Assembly (NCBI RefSeq): GCF_006381105.1
Contig: NZ_VDET01000007.1
Location: 460,072 to 524,071 of the forward strand
Reading direction: 5' to 3'
From: Flavicella sediminum
Lineage (GTDB): Bacteria > Bacteroidota > Bacteroidia > Flavobacteriales > Flavobacteriaceae
DNA: 64,000 nt
The notes beneath the pieces are model-generated. The model was not told where the DNA came from, made no database searches, and saw only the letters and a list, made by a program, of their open reading frames with translations. The position numbers and the translations under genes are program-made. Numbering within the stretch: the first letter of the stretch is position 1; every line of letters begins with the position of its first letter. Of the stretch, positions 17,489 through 27,500 are shown piece by piece.

Positions 17489-20400
17489 TTATTGCATCTT
17501 TTAATGAGTTAAATATCAATTCTTGTTCCTCCAATTCTTTAACAATATTTTGAAGTTTAAATTCTTTAAATTTATCATCCTTAAACAACATTGCTCTTTT
17601 TAAAATATAGTCACTATCACCAACAATAATAAGTAAACGCTTGGCTCTAGAAAAAGCAACATTTATTCTACGATAATCTTGTAAGAACCCTATAGTACTT
17701 TTTCCACTATCACTTCTTACAACATCATAAATTATAATATCTCGTTCAGCACCCTGAAATTTATCAACAGTGTTTATTTCAATTAATGATTTGGTTTTAT
17801 CTTTATCAACTATCGTGAAGTTAGAATACTCTGAATATTTTATTTTTTCCTTTAACAAATCTACTTGTCCTCGGTATCCAGCAATTACCCCAATATCAAA
17901 AGGAGTTGCTTTTTTACTATTTTCACTATAACGTTCATTTAACTCTTTAAGCACTTCCTTAATCACATCAACATTGCATTGATTTTTCCTTTCAAACTTA
18001 TTTCCATTGTCATTGTGATTATGTCTATTTGATGTGGTAACAAATAAAACCGAACTTGGGACTTGAATTTTTGAGTCGCTAAACTTGTCCGTTATTTGAA
18101 CAAAAGGTTTCTTTAATTTTAGGTGATGAAATTTTTTCTGATCATAATCACTTAAACCTTTCAATCTAATATCAGGGTTTTTTAAATGACCGTTATAAAA
18201 ATGATTTGAAATAATAGTTCCTAATTGTCTAGGCATTCTATATTGAATATCTAACATCTTTATATATGCCTGTAGACTAGGGTTCGCTTCAAAAGAAGTT
18301 ATAAGTCCTTCGAATAAACTTTCTCCAAACTCTTTTTCAAAATCTAAACCATTATCATCTAATTCGTTCCTAACCTTATTTTTTATAGCTTCTTCTCGTG
18401 TTACAACTGGTGGAAGTTGTTTGTGATCTCCAATTAAAATAACATTTCTTGCCATATTAATCGGTACAAGTGTTTCCGCTGGTGAAGCTTTGCTTGCTTC
18501 ATCCATAATAACATAATCAAATTTTAAATCAAATTTGCTATACTTTGCACTTGCTATATGAATACACGTTGCTCCAAAAACATTCATAGATAAAGCATAG
18601 GCCGATGAAAAATCAATTTCATTACTTCCATTATTCAACATAGATTTCCCTTCAGATGTAGCGTTAGAAATAAAAGCAAACCATTCTTTTTTCAGCTGAA
18701 TTAATTTTCGATAATCTTCCCCTAATTCTTTATCAAAAATTTTCTGAATATCATTTTTAGAAGAAACTCCTCCAAATTGTTTTTTGATATAATTTGGACG
18801 AAACTTTAAACTATTATAAAACTCACCCAATAATTTTTTTTCATTCTTTTTTTGCATCCTGCTATATGCCAAATAAAAGTCGATTAGAATATTGTTTTTA
18901 GATTTTGATCCAAATCTTTTTTCAAAATACTTATCTGAATTCTCTTTTGTTTTTTCTATCCAATATTTTAATTTGTTTTCAAACAAATGTGCTTTAACAT
19001 TTTGATTTATATTCTCATTTTCTACAACCTCTCTACTTGCAAGACGCATAGATAAAATTTCTTCTGGTAATCTTTCTAAAACATTATCAACCGCCAAATT
19101 TGACTGAGAAGTAATTAAAATTTTACAACTTGAATTTTTATTAACCAGTTGTTGCACCAGCTCCACAATTACAGTCGTCTTTCCTGTACCAGGGGGTCCT
19201 TGAATTAGGAAAACAGGTTTTTTATATAAAGCTTCTAACACAGCTTCTTTTTGACTCGCATCATTTTTTAAATACCCTGAAATAATTTCATTTTCAAATG
19301 CTTCAAAATCTAAATCAACACGATTAAAAGGAGGTGTTTTTTCTGGAGTGGCAAGAATCCCTGCAATATCAGGATTTGTAATATCCCTTTTTGAAAACTG
19401 CTTACAAGCTTCAACTTGCTTTTTAAACTGACTCGTTTCTTGTCTCACATCTTGAACTAACTCTCCTGTTTTTGGAATCTCCTCAAGACTTAAGTTTGAA
19501 TCTTTTATTATCAAAAAATTACCTGAAGGATTAAAATCTAGAATTTCACCAATTTCAGCATCATCAATACATAAAACAGTTTTCTGACCTTTAAGTTCCT
19601 TTACGCCTCCCCAATCTTTAAAATCTTCATTGAGGCTAAATCTAATATTTTGATTATTACTTTTACTTTCTTCTCTTTTTAAATAAGTAGCTTTAAATGC
19701 TTTTTCTTCAATAAATTCTTTTTCTTTTTCAGGAAGTGCTTGCCATTTCTTTAAAATGCTTGTTTGCTTCTTATACAAAGAGTCAAGTTTGTTGTTTTTC
19801 TCAAATTCTGTTTCAAAAAACGCTACACAATTATATACTGAATTTTCAAAAGAGAAATTAAAAGGAGCTATTGTCCCCTTATTTTTAACCCTATCATTGG
19901 CTCCAGTATGATTAGGAAATGGAATAAACATTTGGTTTTGATTCCCTACAAAATAACGGCCTGAGAAATTCTCTGTCGAAAATTGACCTGTAATTTCATT
20001 CTTTTGTTCTGATTTTTTGCTCTCAATTGTCCAATAACAAGAAGTATTCATTTCTTGAAGTATTTCTAAAAAATCATTATCTGATACATTTGAAACTACC
20101 TTAATGATCTCCTTGGAATGTTTTGAACCTGTTTCTAATTTTTCAATATCAAAAAGTAATTCTGAATATTTTTTATAGCGACCTACTCTATCCTTCGTTA
20201 AACACCTATCAAGTATCTCTAAATTGTTTGATAAAAATTCTGAGTATAAAATACCGATCGCAAATACATCATCTTGAAGCCTTGGTTTTTTGTTCTCTAG
20301 TAATTGTGGCGATAGAAAATCTTTATCTAATGCTTCATAAAGTTTAAAAATCTCAAACAAACCGATAAACTTAATTAGAATATCATTTTCCCCGTTCTGT

Positions 20401-20789
20401 ATGATTCCCCCCTTATTCAGAATAAAACCATATCTATTATTATTTTTTAACTCATTTAATGTTTCAACTAAGCTTAAGAAGTTTTTTTTATCGAATTCCT
20501 TAATAGGATAAAATTGCTCTTGGGTGTTTTCGTAAACAATAAAATGAAAATTATTTTTTTTATCAAATCCCGTTTCTACAATTTGTTGAATACCTTTTAT
20601 TTCTGATTTAACAAATGGATAAACTTCATTTTTAAGAATTCTATTTATTTGATTTTCGAACTCTTTTTTTGAAACGATTGTTAATGCTTCAAGCTCGACG
20701 CCTGAAACATCTTCAACTAGCCACAATGTTAAATTTTCTCCATAAGATTCTATTTCTTCTATAATTTCATAATTCGCAATTTTCTCCAT
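17481..20789 (-). CDS. Pseudokinase-SF1 (COG1112-like) helicase fusion, Mokosh MkoA-like
   Basis: This protein has 1102 residues. The N-terminal 220 resemble a Ser/Thr kinase lobe pair ending in SPQLLENKKPRLQDDVFAIG (159-178), the substrate-loop to helix-F region, but no HRD or DFG triad is readable, so it is probably a pseudokinase. The helicase half has Walker A GPPGTGKT at 531-538, SQSNLAVDN at 561-569, DEAS at 763-766, GDHKQLPP at 787-794, VDKFQGAE at 1008-1015 and NVAFSRAK at 1043-1050, the set of Upf1/Dna2-type SF1 helicases. Kinase-helicase fusions of this class are known from the Mokosh anti-phage system, so a defence role is likely. The next gene overlaps its stop. Confidence 0.82.
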   Translation of the reverse strand: MEKIANYEIIEEIESYGENLTLWLVEDVSGVELEALTIVSKKEFENQINRILKNEVYPFVKSEIKGIQQIVETGFDKKNNFHFIVYENTQEQFYPIKEFDKKNFLSLVETLNELKNNNRYGFILNKGGIIQNGENDILIKFIGLFEIFKLYEALDKDFLSPQLLENKKPRLQDDVFAIGILYSEFLSNNLEILDRCLTKDRVGRYKKYSELLFDIEKLETGSKHSKEIIKVVSNVSDNDFLEILQEMNTSCYWTIESKKSEQKNEITGQFSTENFSGRYFVGNQNQMFIPFPNHTGANDRVKNKGTIAPFNFSFENSVYNCVAFFETEFEKNNKLDSLYKKQTSILKKWQALPEKEKEFIEEKAFKATYLKREESKSNNQNIRFSLNEDFKDWGGVKELKGQKTVLCIDDAEIGEILDFNPSGNFLIIKDSNLSLEEIPKTGELVQDVRQETSQFKKQVEACKQFSKRDITNPDIAGILATPEKTPPFNRVDLDFEAFENEIISGYLKNDASQKEAVLEALYKKPVFLIQGPPGTGKTTVIVELVQQLVNKNSSCKILITSQSNLAVDNVLERLPEEILSMRLASREVVENENINQNVKAHLFENKLKYWIEKTKENSDKYFEKRFGSKSKNNILIDFYLAYSRMQKKNEKKLLGEFYNSLKFRPNYIKKQFGGVSSKNDIQKIFDKELGEDYRKLIQLKKEWFAFISNATSEGKSMLNNGSNEIDFSSAYALSMNVFGATCIHIASAKYSKFDLKFDYVIMDEASKASPAETLVPINMARNVILIGDHKQLPPVVTREEAIKNKVRNELDDNGLDFEKEFGESLFEGLITSFEANPSLQAYIKMLDIQYRMPRQLGTIISNHFYNGHLKNPDIRLKGLSDYDQKKFHHLKLKKPFVQITDKFSDSKIQVPSSVLFVTTSNRHNHNDNGNKFERKNQCNVDVIKEVLKELNERYSENSKKATPFDIGVIAGYRGQVDLLKEKIKYSEYSNFTIVDKDKTKSLIEINTVDKFQGAERDIIIYDVVRSDSGKSTIGFLQDYRRINVAFSRAKRLLIIVGDSDYILKRAMLFKDDKFKEFKLQNIVKELEEQELIFNSLKDAINA

Positions 20790-20959
20790 TATAATTATTT
20801 CATAGTTTTATTTTTTTCATCAATTGCTCCACAATACTAAAAGCGTTTATTTTGCAAGAATGACAATTAAACGTATAAATAATAGTTTTAGTTTATTTTC
20901 CAATTTATTCTAAATATACAAACTCTTTTGACTTAGAAAAACATCAACTAAACAAAATA

Positions 20960-21205
20960 TTAAGACAGCTCAATTAATTCTAAGAACAAGTCTGCTGGCT
21001 CCAAATCTTTAGTTATATGCGCTAGCTTAGCTTCTAGTCTATCTATATGCTTAACTACCGCAACACAACTTATTTTTAACTGATTAAGTTGCTGTAAGTG
21101 AAATTCAATTGCAACAATATTAAAATACCTACTATGTTGATCTGAATTTAAATGAGGAACCCCTTTTTCAATTTTCATTTTTTTGAAGTGCTGCGTATAT
21201 TTCAT
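20960..21205 (-). CDS. Hypothetical 81-aa protein
   Basis: This short minus-strand gene starts MKYTQHFKKMKIEKGVP and continues as a mainly helical, possibly coiled-coil segment (HLQQLNQLKISCVAVVKHIDRLEAKL). No family is recognised. It lies about 170 bases upstream of the helicase gene in the same orientation and could belong to the same cargo. Codon composition looks natural, but the evidence is modest. Confidence 0.45.
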   Translation of the reverse strand: MKYTQHFKKMKIEKGVPHLNSDQHSRYFNIVAIEFHLQQLNQLKISCVAVVKHIDRLEAKLAHITKDLEPADLFLELIELS

Positions 21206-21781
21206 GTTACAAAATTAACACCAAAAACAATGATGTCTTGCCAACTGTTGTAGCAAAACAAATTACTTTTATCTGAGTTTTGTCCCCCTAAATTCAAACA
21301 GACAATTCAATAAACTATTTTCATACTAAACCTAACGAATATAATTTTCTTTTTTAAGGTAAATTTACACCCAACAAGATCTACTTTTTTAAGTAAAAAT
21401 TTTAAGTTATCGAATTTCACCCTGAATAAAAGCATTCAAATTCTTTCATTACAAAATATATTTTACGCCATAATTGATCTTTTGACAAAGAAAAAAGAGT
21501 ATTAATTGACAAAAAAAGAAGGAAAATTTAGCTGTATTTGGCTAAATAAATCCTTAATTTGGCTAAATAACCGGTGAGCTAACTTAAGTTGTTAACATTC
21601 AAAAATCGTTTGCAAATTTCTGTGGAGTTTCCGTTTGGGCTTGTACCTATTTTGTACCTCAAATCTCCTAAGCCTAATAAAATAAGGATTTTCAATTTAT
21701 GTATTGGTAAGTAAATCAAATAAGGTTTTCTATATAAGAAATAAGTAAAATATTACCTAGCCTATTAATTAATATTTAAAT
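21206..21781. other. Gene-free stretch with short direct repeats
   Basis: These 576 bases separate the divergent small gene and HNH gene. They contain a 14-base direct repeat (21536-21570, listed separately) and a pair TTGTACCT at 21641-21648 and 21652-21659. No tRNA, integrase or terminator is recognised. It is the likely control region of the HNH gene and a candidate place for an island junction. Confidence 0.5.
21536..21570. repeat. Two 14-bp direct repeats spaced 21 bp
   Basis: ATTTGGCTAAATAA occurs at 21536-21549 and 21557-21570. The 21-base start-to-start distance is two helical turns, so a protein dimer could bind both copies on one face. They lie about 210 bases upstream of the HNH gene start. 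Confidence 0.6.
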
Positions 21782-22753
21782 ATGGATACTCTTTTATCGA
21801 ATTACATTCAAAATTTCTCAAAATTAAGAAGAGCATCTCCTAAAAATTTAGGTAAAGCGCCTCATAAACCAATTTTGCTATTATCCATAATTCAGCTAAT
21901 CAAATCTGGTCGTATAAATTCAAACAGAATATTTATCATACATGAGTTAGTATTAGCCTTTAAATCTAATTGGAAGCTCTTAGTAGAAACAAATCATACA
22001 GCTAACTTTGCTCTTCCCTTTTTTCACATGAGAAGTGAACCTTTCTGGAATTTAGTTTGCAAACCAGGAATGCAGCTTTCTATAACAAAATCAAAAAGTA
22101 TAAAAAGTTTTAAAACTTTAAAAGATGCTATTGCTTTTGCGGAAATTGACAAAGCTTTATTTGAATTATTAAATGACCCTAAATGCAACTTTATACTAGA
22201 AGAAATCTTAATAAAAAATTATTTCAATAACTCAAATTTCCAGTTAACAGAAATACCTCAACTTCAATTAGAAATTGAATATCAAATTTTAAATGATGAT
22301 CGTGAGACTTATTCCTCTAAAATTAAAGATTTACAAGAAAATTTAGATGAATCAAGTTTTCAGGAAGAAATATTTGTAAGAGGTGGTGTCTTTAAAAAAA
22401 CCATTCCAGAAATATACAATCACCAATGTTGTATCTCTGAAATGAAAATTCAGTCTTCAATTAATGCCCAAATGATTGATGCTTGTCATATCGTTCCTTT
22501 TAGCATCTCTCACAATGACACCGTTCAAAATGGCATTAGTTTGTCTCCCAACCTACATAGAGCTTATGACAGAGGTTTAATTACCATAAATAAAGATTAT
22601 ATTGTTAGAGTTTCCCCAACAGTAACTGATAATGATTCTGTGTATTCAATTTCTCAATTTGATGGCAAACAAATAGCTTTACCTAATGACCTAAAAAATT
22701 ATCCCTCTCCGGAATCCTTAGTATGGCATACAAAAGAAGTTTTTCAATTATAA
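21782..22753 (+). CDS. HNH endonuclease with ScoMcrA-like N-terminal domain (modification-dependent restriction type)
   Basis: The 323-residue protein starts with the pattern GKAPHKPILLLSIIQLI (24-40), then LPFFHMRSEPFWNL (78-91), typical of the N-terminal domain found in ScoMcrA-like and related HNH restriction enzymes. The C-terminal HNH core has DACHIVPF at 233-240, with H236, and SLSPNLHRAYDRGLI at 253-267, with N257 and H259. Such enzymes cut foreign or modified DNA. It faces away from the minus-strand defence genes and has its own upstream region. The substrate (methylated, phosphorothioate or plain DNA) cannot be told from the sequence. Confidence 0.78.
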   Translation: MDTLLSNYIQNFSKLRRASPKNLGKAPHKPILLLSIIQLIKSGRINSNRIFIIHELVLAFKSNWKLLVETNHTANFALPFFHMRSEPFWNLVCKPGMQLSITKSKSIKSFKTLKDAIAFAEIDKALFELLNDPKCNFILEEILIKNYFNNSNFQLTEIPQLQLEIEYQILNDDRETYSSKIKDLQENLDESSFQEEIFVRGGVFKKTIPEIYNHQCCISEMKIQSSINAQMIDACHIVPFSISHNDTVQNGISLSPNLHRAYDRGLITINKDYIVRVSPTVTDNDSVYSISQFDGKQIALPNDLKNYPSPESLVWHTKEVFQL

Positions 22754-22819
22754 GTAAACCCTAGCTCAATTAAAGAAGCATTATACATATCAAAGTAATC
22801 CTTCTTTAAATTACATGAA

Positions 22820-23764
22820 TTAATTCTTTTCACAAACCCATATTTTTCTAGCAAAATTACCTTTTCCCTTTTTGCTTACGCTGCAAGTATCCAAAATACG
22901 GAAACCTATGTTGTTTATCAAGTTGGTAATATCTGTAGTAGATACAATAACAAGTCGATCTGTTATTTTTGCTGTTGATTGAATTATATGTACAATATCA
23001 GAATCGGTTGCAGAGGTAAATAAATTATAGGGAAGGTCAATTATTGCAGCCTCATACCTTTTGCAAATGTCTTTTATATCGGAATGGTATATTTTTGCTG
23101 TATAGTTGAAATGAGAAATGTTTGCTTGTGCAGACTTACAAATTTTACGGTTAATCTCGCAACCCTCAATCGTATTACCTGCAAAACAAGCTTCTAGTAG
23201 TATGGTGCCAACGCCGCAACAGGCATCTAACAATTTTATTTCTTTGCTGCCTTTTGTTGCTATATTAATAAGCGATTTGGCAATATTTACACTTATTGAA
23301 TTGCTAAATGAATAAGGTTTTTGCTTGTGCTTGTGCCAGTCTAGATTGTTTTTTATCAAAACTCCAAAATACCACACATCTTCATAATAGCTCAGCGCAA
23401 ATGTTGTTTTGGGTTGGTAATAATCATGAATCCCTTCTATACTGTAACCGATCTCTCTTAATTTTTCAAGCCTATCTGTATATCCAATTGTATCTCCCTT
23501 AAAAACTAGGTATTCAACTTTGAATCCTTCAATCTGAATCTTTTTATTTTTAATATCGGTAATTAAAGTCTCATAATTATTGGATGCAGCAAGAATGTCA
23601 AGTCTATTTTTTAAAAAGGCACTGCAGGAGGGTGCCACTTTTATGTCCGAAAAAAGCAGTTTATTCTTTTCTTCGGCATTAAAAAGATATCTCGATTCAA
23701 GTTTCGACAGCTCTCTTTCATTATTGTCATAATTAATGGAATATATGTATTTGTTTATTTGCAT
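22820..23764 (-). CDS. Trm11/UPF0020-type nucleic-acid methyltransferase
   Basis: With the ATG at 23764 (MQINKYIYSINY) the protein has 314 residues; an upstream ATG at 23806 adds 14 unlikely residues. The C-terminal half is a SAM methyltransferase with motif I DACCGVGTILLEA and catalytic IDLPYN, the (D/N)PPY-like site of the Trm11/TrmG10 group that methylates guanosine N2 in tRNA. The N-terminal half probably positions RNA. It lies beside the HNH gene, tail to tail. A tRNA substrate is inferred from family; a DNA target is less likely. Confidence 0.75.
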   Translation of the reverse strand: MQINKYIYSINYDNNERELSKLESRYLFNAEEKNKLLFSDIKVAPSCSAFLKNRLDILAASNNYETLITDIKNKKIQIEGFKVEYLVFKGDTIGYTDRLEKLREIGYSIEGIHDYYQPKTTFALSYYEDVWYFGVLIKNNLDWHKHKQKPYSFSNSISVNIAKSLINIATKGSKEIKLLDACCGVGTILLEACFAGNTIEGCEINRKICKSAQANISHFNYTAKIYHSDIKDICKRYEAAIIDLPYNLFTSATDSDIVHIIQSTAKITDRLVIVSTTDITNLINNIGFRILDTCSVSKKGKGNFARKIWVCEKN

Positions 23765-24095
23765 TTTTATTTCCCTAAAAAAGAACTTCGTCCCTATTAC
23801 ACTCAAATATGATCGCTATACAACCTGTTTTATTATTTTTTAAAGATAGGTACTTTCAATAGCGATCAATACTTCCTTTCAAAATAAGTTTTCATTCAAT
23901 ATTTTTCTACATATGAATTCAATAAATACTTATAAAAACCTATTTTTTTAAACTTATACTGTTTTCATTCCGTTACGCTTACTTAGAAAAGACAACACTG
24001 AAATTCATAAAAAAGAAAAACCAATCACATTTTTATGCTTTAAATCGTTAGCTAATTTTATTTTTCTATATTTAGCTCGAACTAAAAAATATTTT
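23765..24095. other. Intergenic region with a 10-bp inverted repeat
   Basis: TGATCGCTAT at 23810-23819 is matched by ATAGCGATCA at 23859-23868, separated by 39 bases. It sits just upstream of the minus-strand methyltransferase and could be an operator. The remainder is AT-rich upstream sequence of the CDGSH gene, with a weak promoter-like TATATTTA near 24067. Nothing else is recognised. Confidence 0.45.
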
Positions 24096-24305
24096 ATGCC
24101 TGTAGTAAAATTAGAAGAAGGAAAAAACTATTCGTATTGTACGTGCGGAAATTCTGAAAACAAACCCTTTTGTGATGGTGCTCATAAAGCAAAAGGAGGT
24201 GGAACTCCCCTGCGCTTTAAAGGAGAAACTTCTGGAGATGTTGCGTTATGTGGCTGCGGAAAAAGCCAGAACAAACCTTACTGTGACGGATCACACAACG
24301 GATAA
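24096..24305 (+). CDS. CDGSH iron-sulfur protein with two cluster sites
   Basis: This 69-residue protein has two complete C-x-C-x8-C-x3-H cluster motifs: C15, C17, C26, H30 and C52, C54, C63, H67 (PFCDGAH and PYCDGSH). Each should bind a redox-active 2Fe-2S cluster of the mitoNEET type. Two motifs in one short chain are typical of small soluble bacterial members. It is a single-gene unit followed at once by a strong terminator. The physiological role is not evident from the neighbours. Confidence 0.9.
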   Translation: MPVVKLEEGKNYSYCTCGNSENKPFCDGAHKAKGGGTPLRFKGETSGDVALCGCGKSQNKPYCDGSHNG

Positions 24306-24309
24306 TATA

Positions 24310-24336
24310 AAAAGCACCTTATAGGTGCTTTTTTTG
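24310..24336 (+). terminator. Intrinsic terminator after the CDGSH gene
   Basis: A 10-base stem AAAAGCACCT/AGGTGCTTTT with a three-base loop is followed by a T-run, five bases after the stop codon. Confidence 0.9.
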
Positions 24337-24578
24337 AAAGAAATCAACCTGTTTTAAAATTGTTTAAGAAGAATCCTTCTTTAAACTAGCACAATTTATT
24401 TTTCCTATTCATACAAAAAAACGAAAAGTAAATACATAAATCCGAATTAATTAAAAACAGAGCAAACTTAGACTCGTTTAATACACAAGCACAACGCTAC
24501 TAATAACTTTTAGAAAGGCAATCACCTTCATTGTCCTTATATCTTTCTAATTTTAATGGGGCTCTATTCATCTAAAAA

Positions 24579-27500
24579 CTATTCAACAATAATTTTAGTT
24601 TTTTTCATAACCGTACTTGACATTATTTTCACAAAATAAACACCTGTTTTTAAACCTGGTAAAACTATTGAGTAGCTGCTAGAGCCACTTACTTCTTTTG
24701 TAAAAACTTGCTTTCCTAAAACATCAAATATCCGAACATCCAATAGCTCATCAGAAACTTCTCTAATATATAAGTTTTGTTTAAGAGCATATACTTTAAG
24801 GAAAGAAAGAAGACTCTCATTTACACTTAAAACACTTTCTTGACTCCTGTAATTTGATTTCCCACCTGTGCTTGAAAAATTGTCGGTTTGTGTAGCATCA
24901 AAAATACCGTTTGTATCCGCATAATTATCTGAAACTTCTAAAGTATCGTCTAAACCATTCACCCCAACGACACCATCTGTTTGACCATCAGTGTTTGCAT
25001 CTGTTAATTCAGAACCCGATTCTGCAATATCATAAAAGCCATCATTATCTGAATCTAAGTCTATATAATCTGGATTGACTATACCATCTGTATTTTCTGG
25101 AGTTACACCTCCTAAATAAGCTGAGTTTACACCATTATTTGTTAAATAAAGTGCTGGACTATCTGCATTTGGAGCTATGTAACCAGCAGTGGTTTGTGCC
25201 TCTATATTATCTGGAATACCATCGTTGTCTGAATCTAAATCCAACCTGTTTATAATGCCATCTTTGTCATTGTCCATAACGCATACTGATATATCACTTA
25301 AAGTATATGGGTTTCCTAAGTCAGATTTAAAGTAAGTATCAATATAGTAATCGGCTGCCGAAGCAGCAATAGCACTGGTATAAAAAACGACATCATTTTT
25401 TAAGTATGTTATAACAGTTCCTGTTTTTTGAATACTATAAACTGCACCTGCAGTTTGTTGACCAATGAAATCACCAATAAGGCTATTGTTTTCAGTAATC
25501 CTAACAGTAGTTGAAGAAAGAAAAATAGCATAATCTATATCCGAAAAATTAGCTGAAGTATTGTCACCACTTTGGTTTACACCTATATACACAGTCTTAC
25601 TAGTAGCTTGATCTAAGGTGAAATTAAATTTAAAATCGGCTGTAATACCTACTGTAGATAAATCTGTAGAGTACATAGATTCAACGGTACGTCGTCCTGT
25701 CGTACCATTTACCGAAATGGAATTCTCAGAAACAGAGGCTGTCGAACCTGTATTTCTGGCATCTATAATCCAATTGGTTATTGGTACGCAATCATTTTCT
25801 AGAGCATCTAAAATACCATCGTTATCATCATCTAAATCAATCACATCTAAAACACCATCATTATCTGTATCAAAAAGTGTTGTAAAATTGGCAACTACAG
25901 ACCAATCACTTTTTTCGCTACCACTACAGTTTGTTCTTACATAAGCGTTATACTTTGTACCAGGGGGTAATCCAGAAAGTGTAGTTGCAAGAACTCCTGT
26001 GCCTACTGTACCTGCAGTTTTAGCTGTTGTGGCATCTGGGACATCCCCCTCAGCCATAACAACCCATTCGTAACCATTGGCTGCTGTGATTGAACTATCC
26101 CAAGAAAGAGTAGCCATAGTCTCTAAAATGTTAGTAACAGATACATTTACTGGCTTCACACAAGTAACTTCTTCTACTTTTATATTATCGATGCTTAAAT
26201 CATCAATTGATCGGTTTCCGCCTTTTCTATCAAACCTCAATTTAAAGTCGGCACTCAATCCCGAAGTAATAATATATTCTTTGTTCGTAGTCCAATTCTG
26301 AGGAATAAAAATAGGGTTTAAGTCTTCAAGATTTTGCCAAGCAGTCCCATTCCAATAATCAATACCCAGCAGTTCACCATCTTCAGAAATATCATTACAC
26401 CCATTTGAAATATCAAAACTCACTGCTAAGAAGTTAACACCACTTGCATCAATAACATTAGTTACTACCGAATGAGAACTACCACTGATCTGTAAGAAGT
26501 TGGTCAAATTAGTACCACAATTTGATTGTATATTGGCCTCTTGATAAGAACTTTTAATCCAACATCCATCTATTTTATTACCGCTTTCAAAATCTTCAAG
26601 GTATGGAAGGCTTTCAGGGCTACAAGGTGTTGTAAAACTTTTTACAGTAGACCACAGACCTTTTCCATCTCCATCAAAATCTGTTCTCATATAAACGTCA
26701 TAGATTGAATTATCTGGCAAGCTAGAAACCGTCTTTGTAACCACACCTGTTGCTACAGTACCTGTAGCTATAGCTGTTGTGGTATCTGGTTTAACACCCG
26801 TAGGCATTATGACCCATTCATAACCATTGTTTACCGCAGTCTCAGCATCCCAAGAAAGAACGACCGATGTAGCTAAAACGTTATCTATTATTACATTAGT
26901 TACAGGTTGTAGCCCACACAGTACACTTGCCTCCCAACCGCGTTTATTGTGACTATCACTACCATCCTGTATAAATACAACCGCCAATGCACCTTCTGGA
27001 TGTGTTGATACAACTCTTCCTGGGGAAATGTATTTAAAAGTACCTATTAAAGGTGCATTCTGATCTGGGCCATCATAAATCTTAAAGATATCATCTGGTT
27101 TTAAGTCAAAAACTGAAAAATTAAGTTCAACTGCCTCACCTGAATTATTTGGAGTGATTACAGTTATTTCGTCAAAAGTAGAAAGATACGTATAAGGGTT
27201 ATCTGGTCCTCCATTGTCATAAAAATTAGCTCCACATAGATTGACACTTGTGTAAAAAAATGAAGTTTCGCCATAAGGCTCCCCATAACTAATCCCTAAA
27301 GCATTGATAGCATAGGTATTAATATGATATTTAGTACCTTCTATTAAACCGGTTATAGATGCTGTAAAAACTCCTGTTCCAGTTCCGTTTGCTTCTTTGG
27401 TAGCTCCTTCTGCAATGGTTGGTGATATGTCTGATGTAGAATAAACAAATCCTCTTTCTGTAACCGTTAGCCCACCATCATCAGTTACATTTCCTCCCAA

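Noticed and set aside
21206..21781. tRNA or tmRNA 3' end as attachment site
   Set aside because: No cloverleaf or T-loop sequence was found, and no integrase lies in the window.
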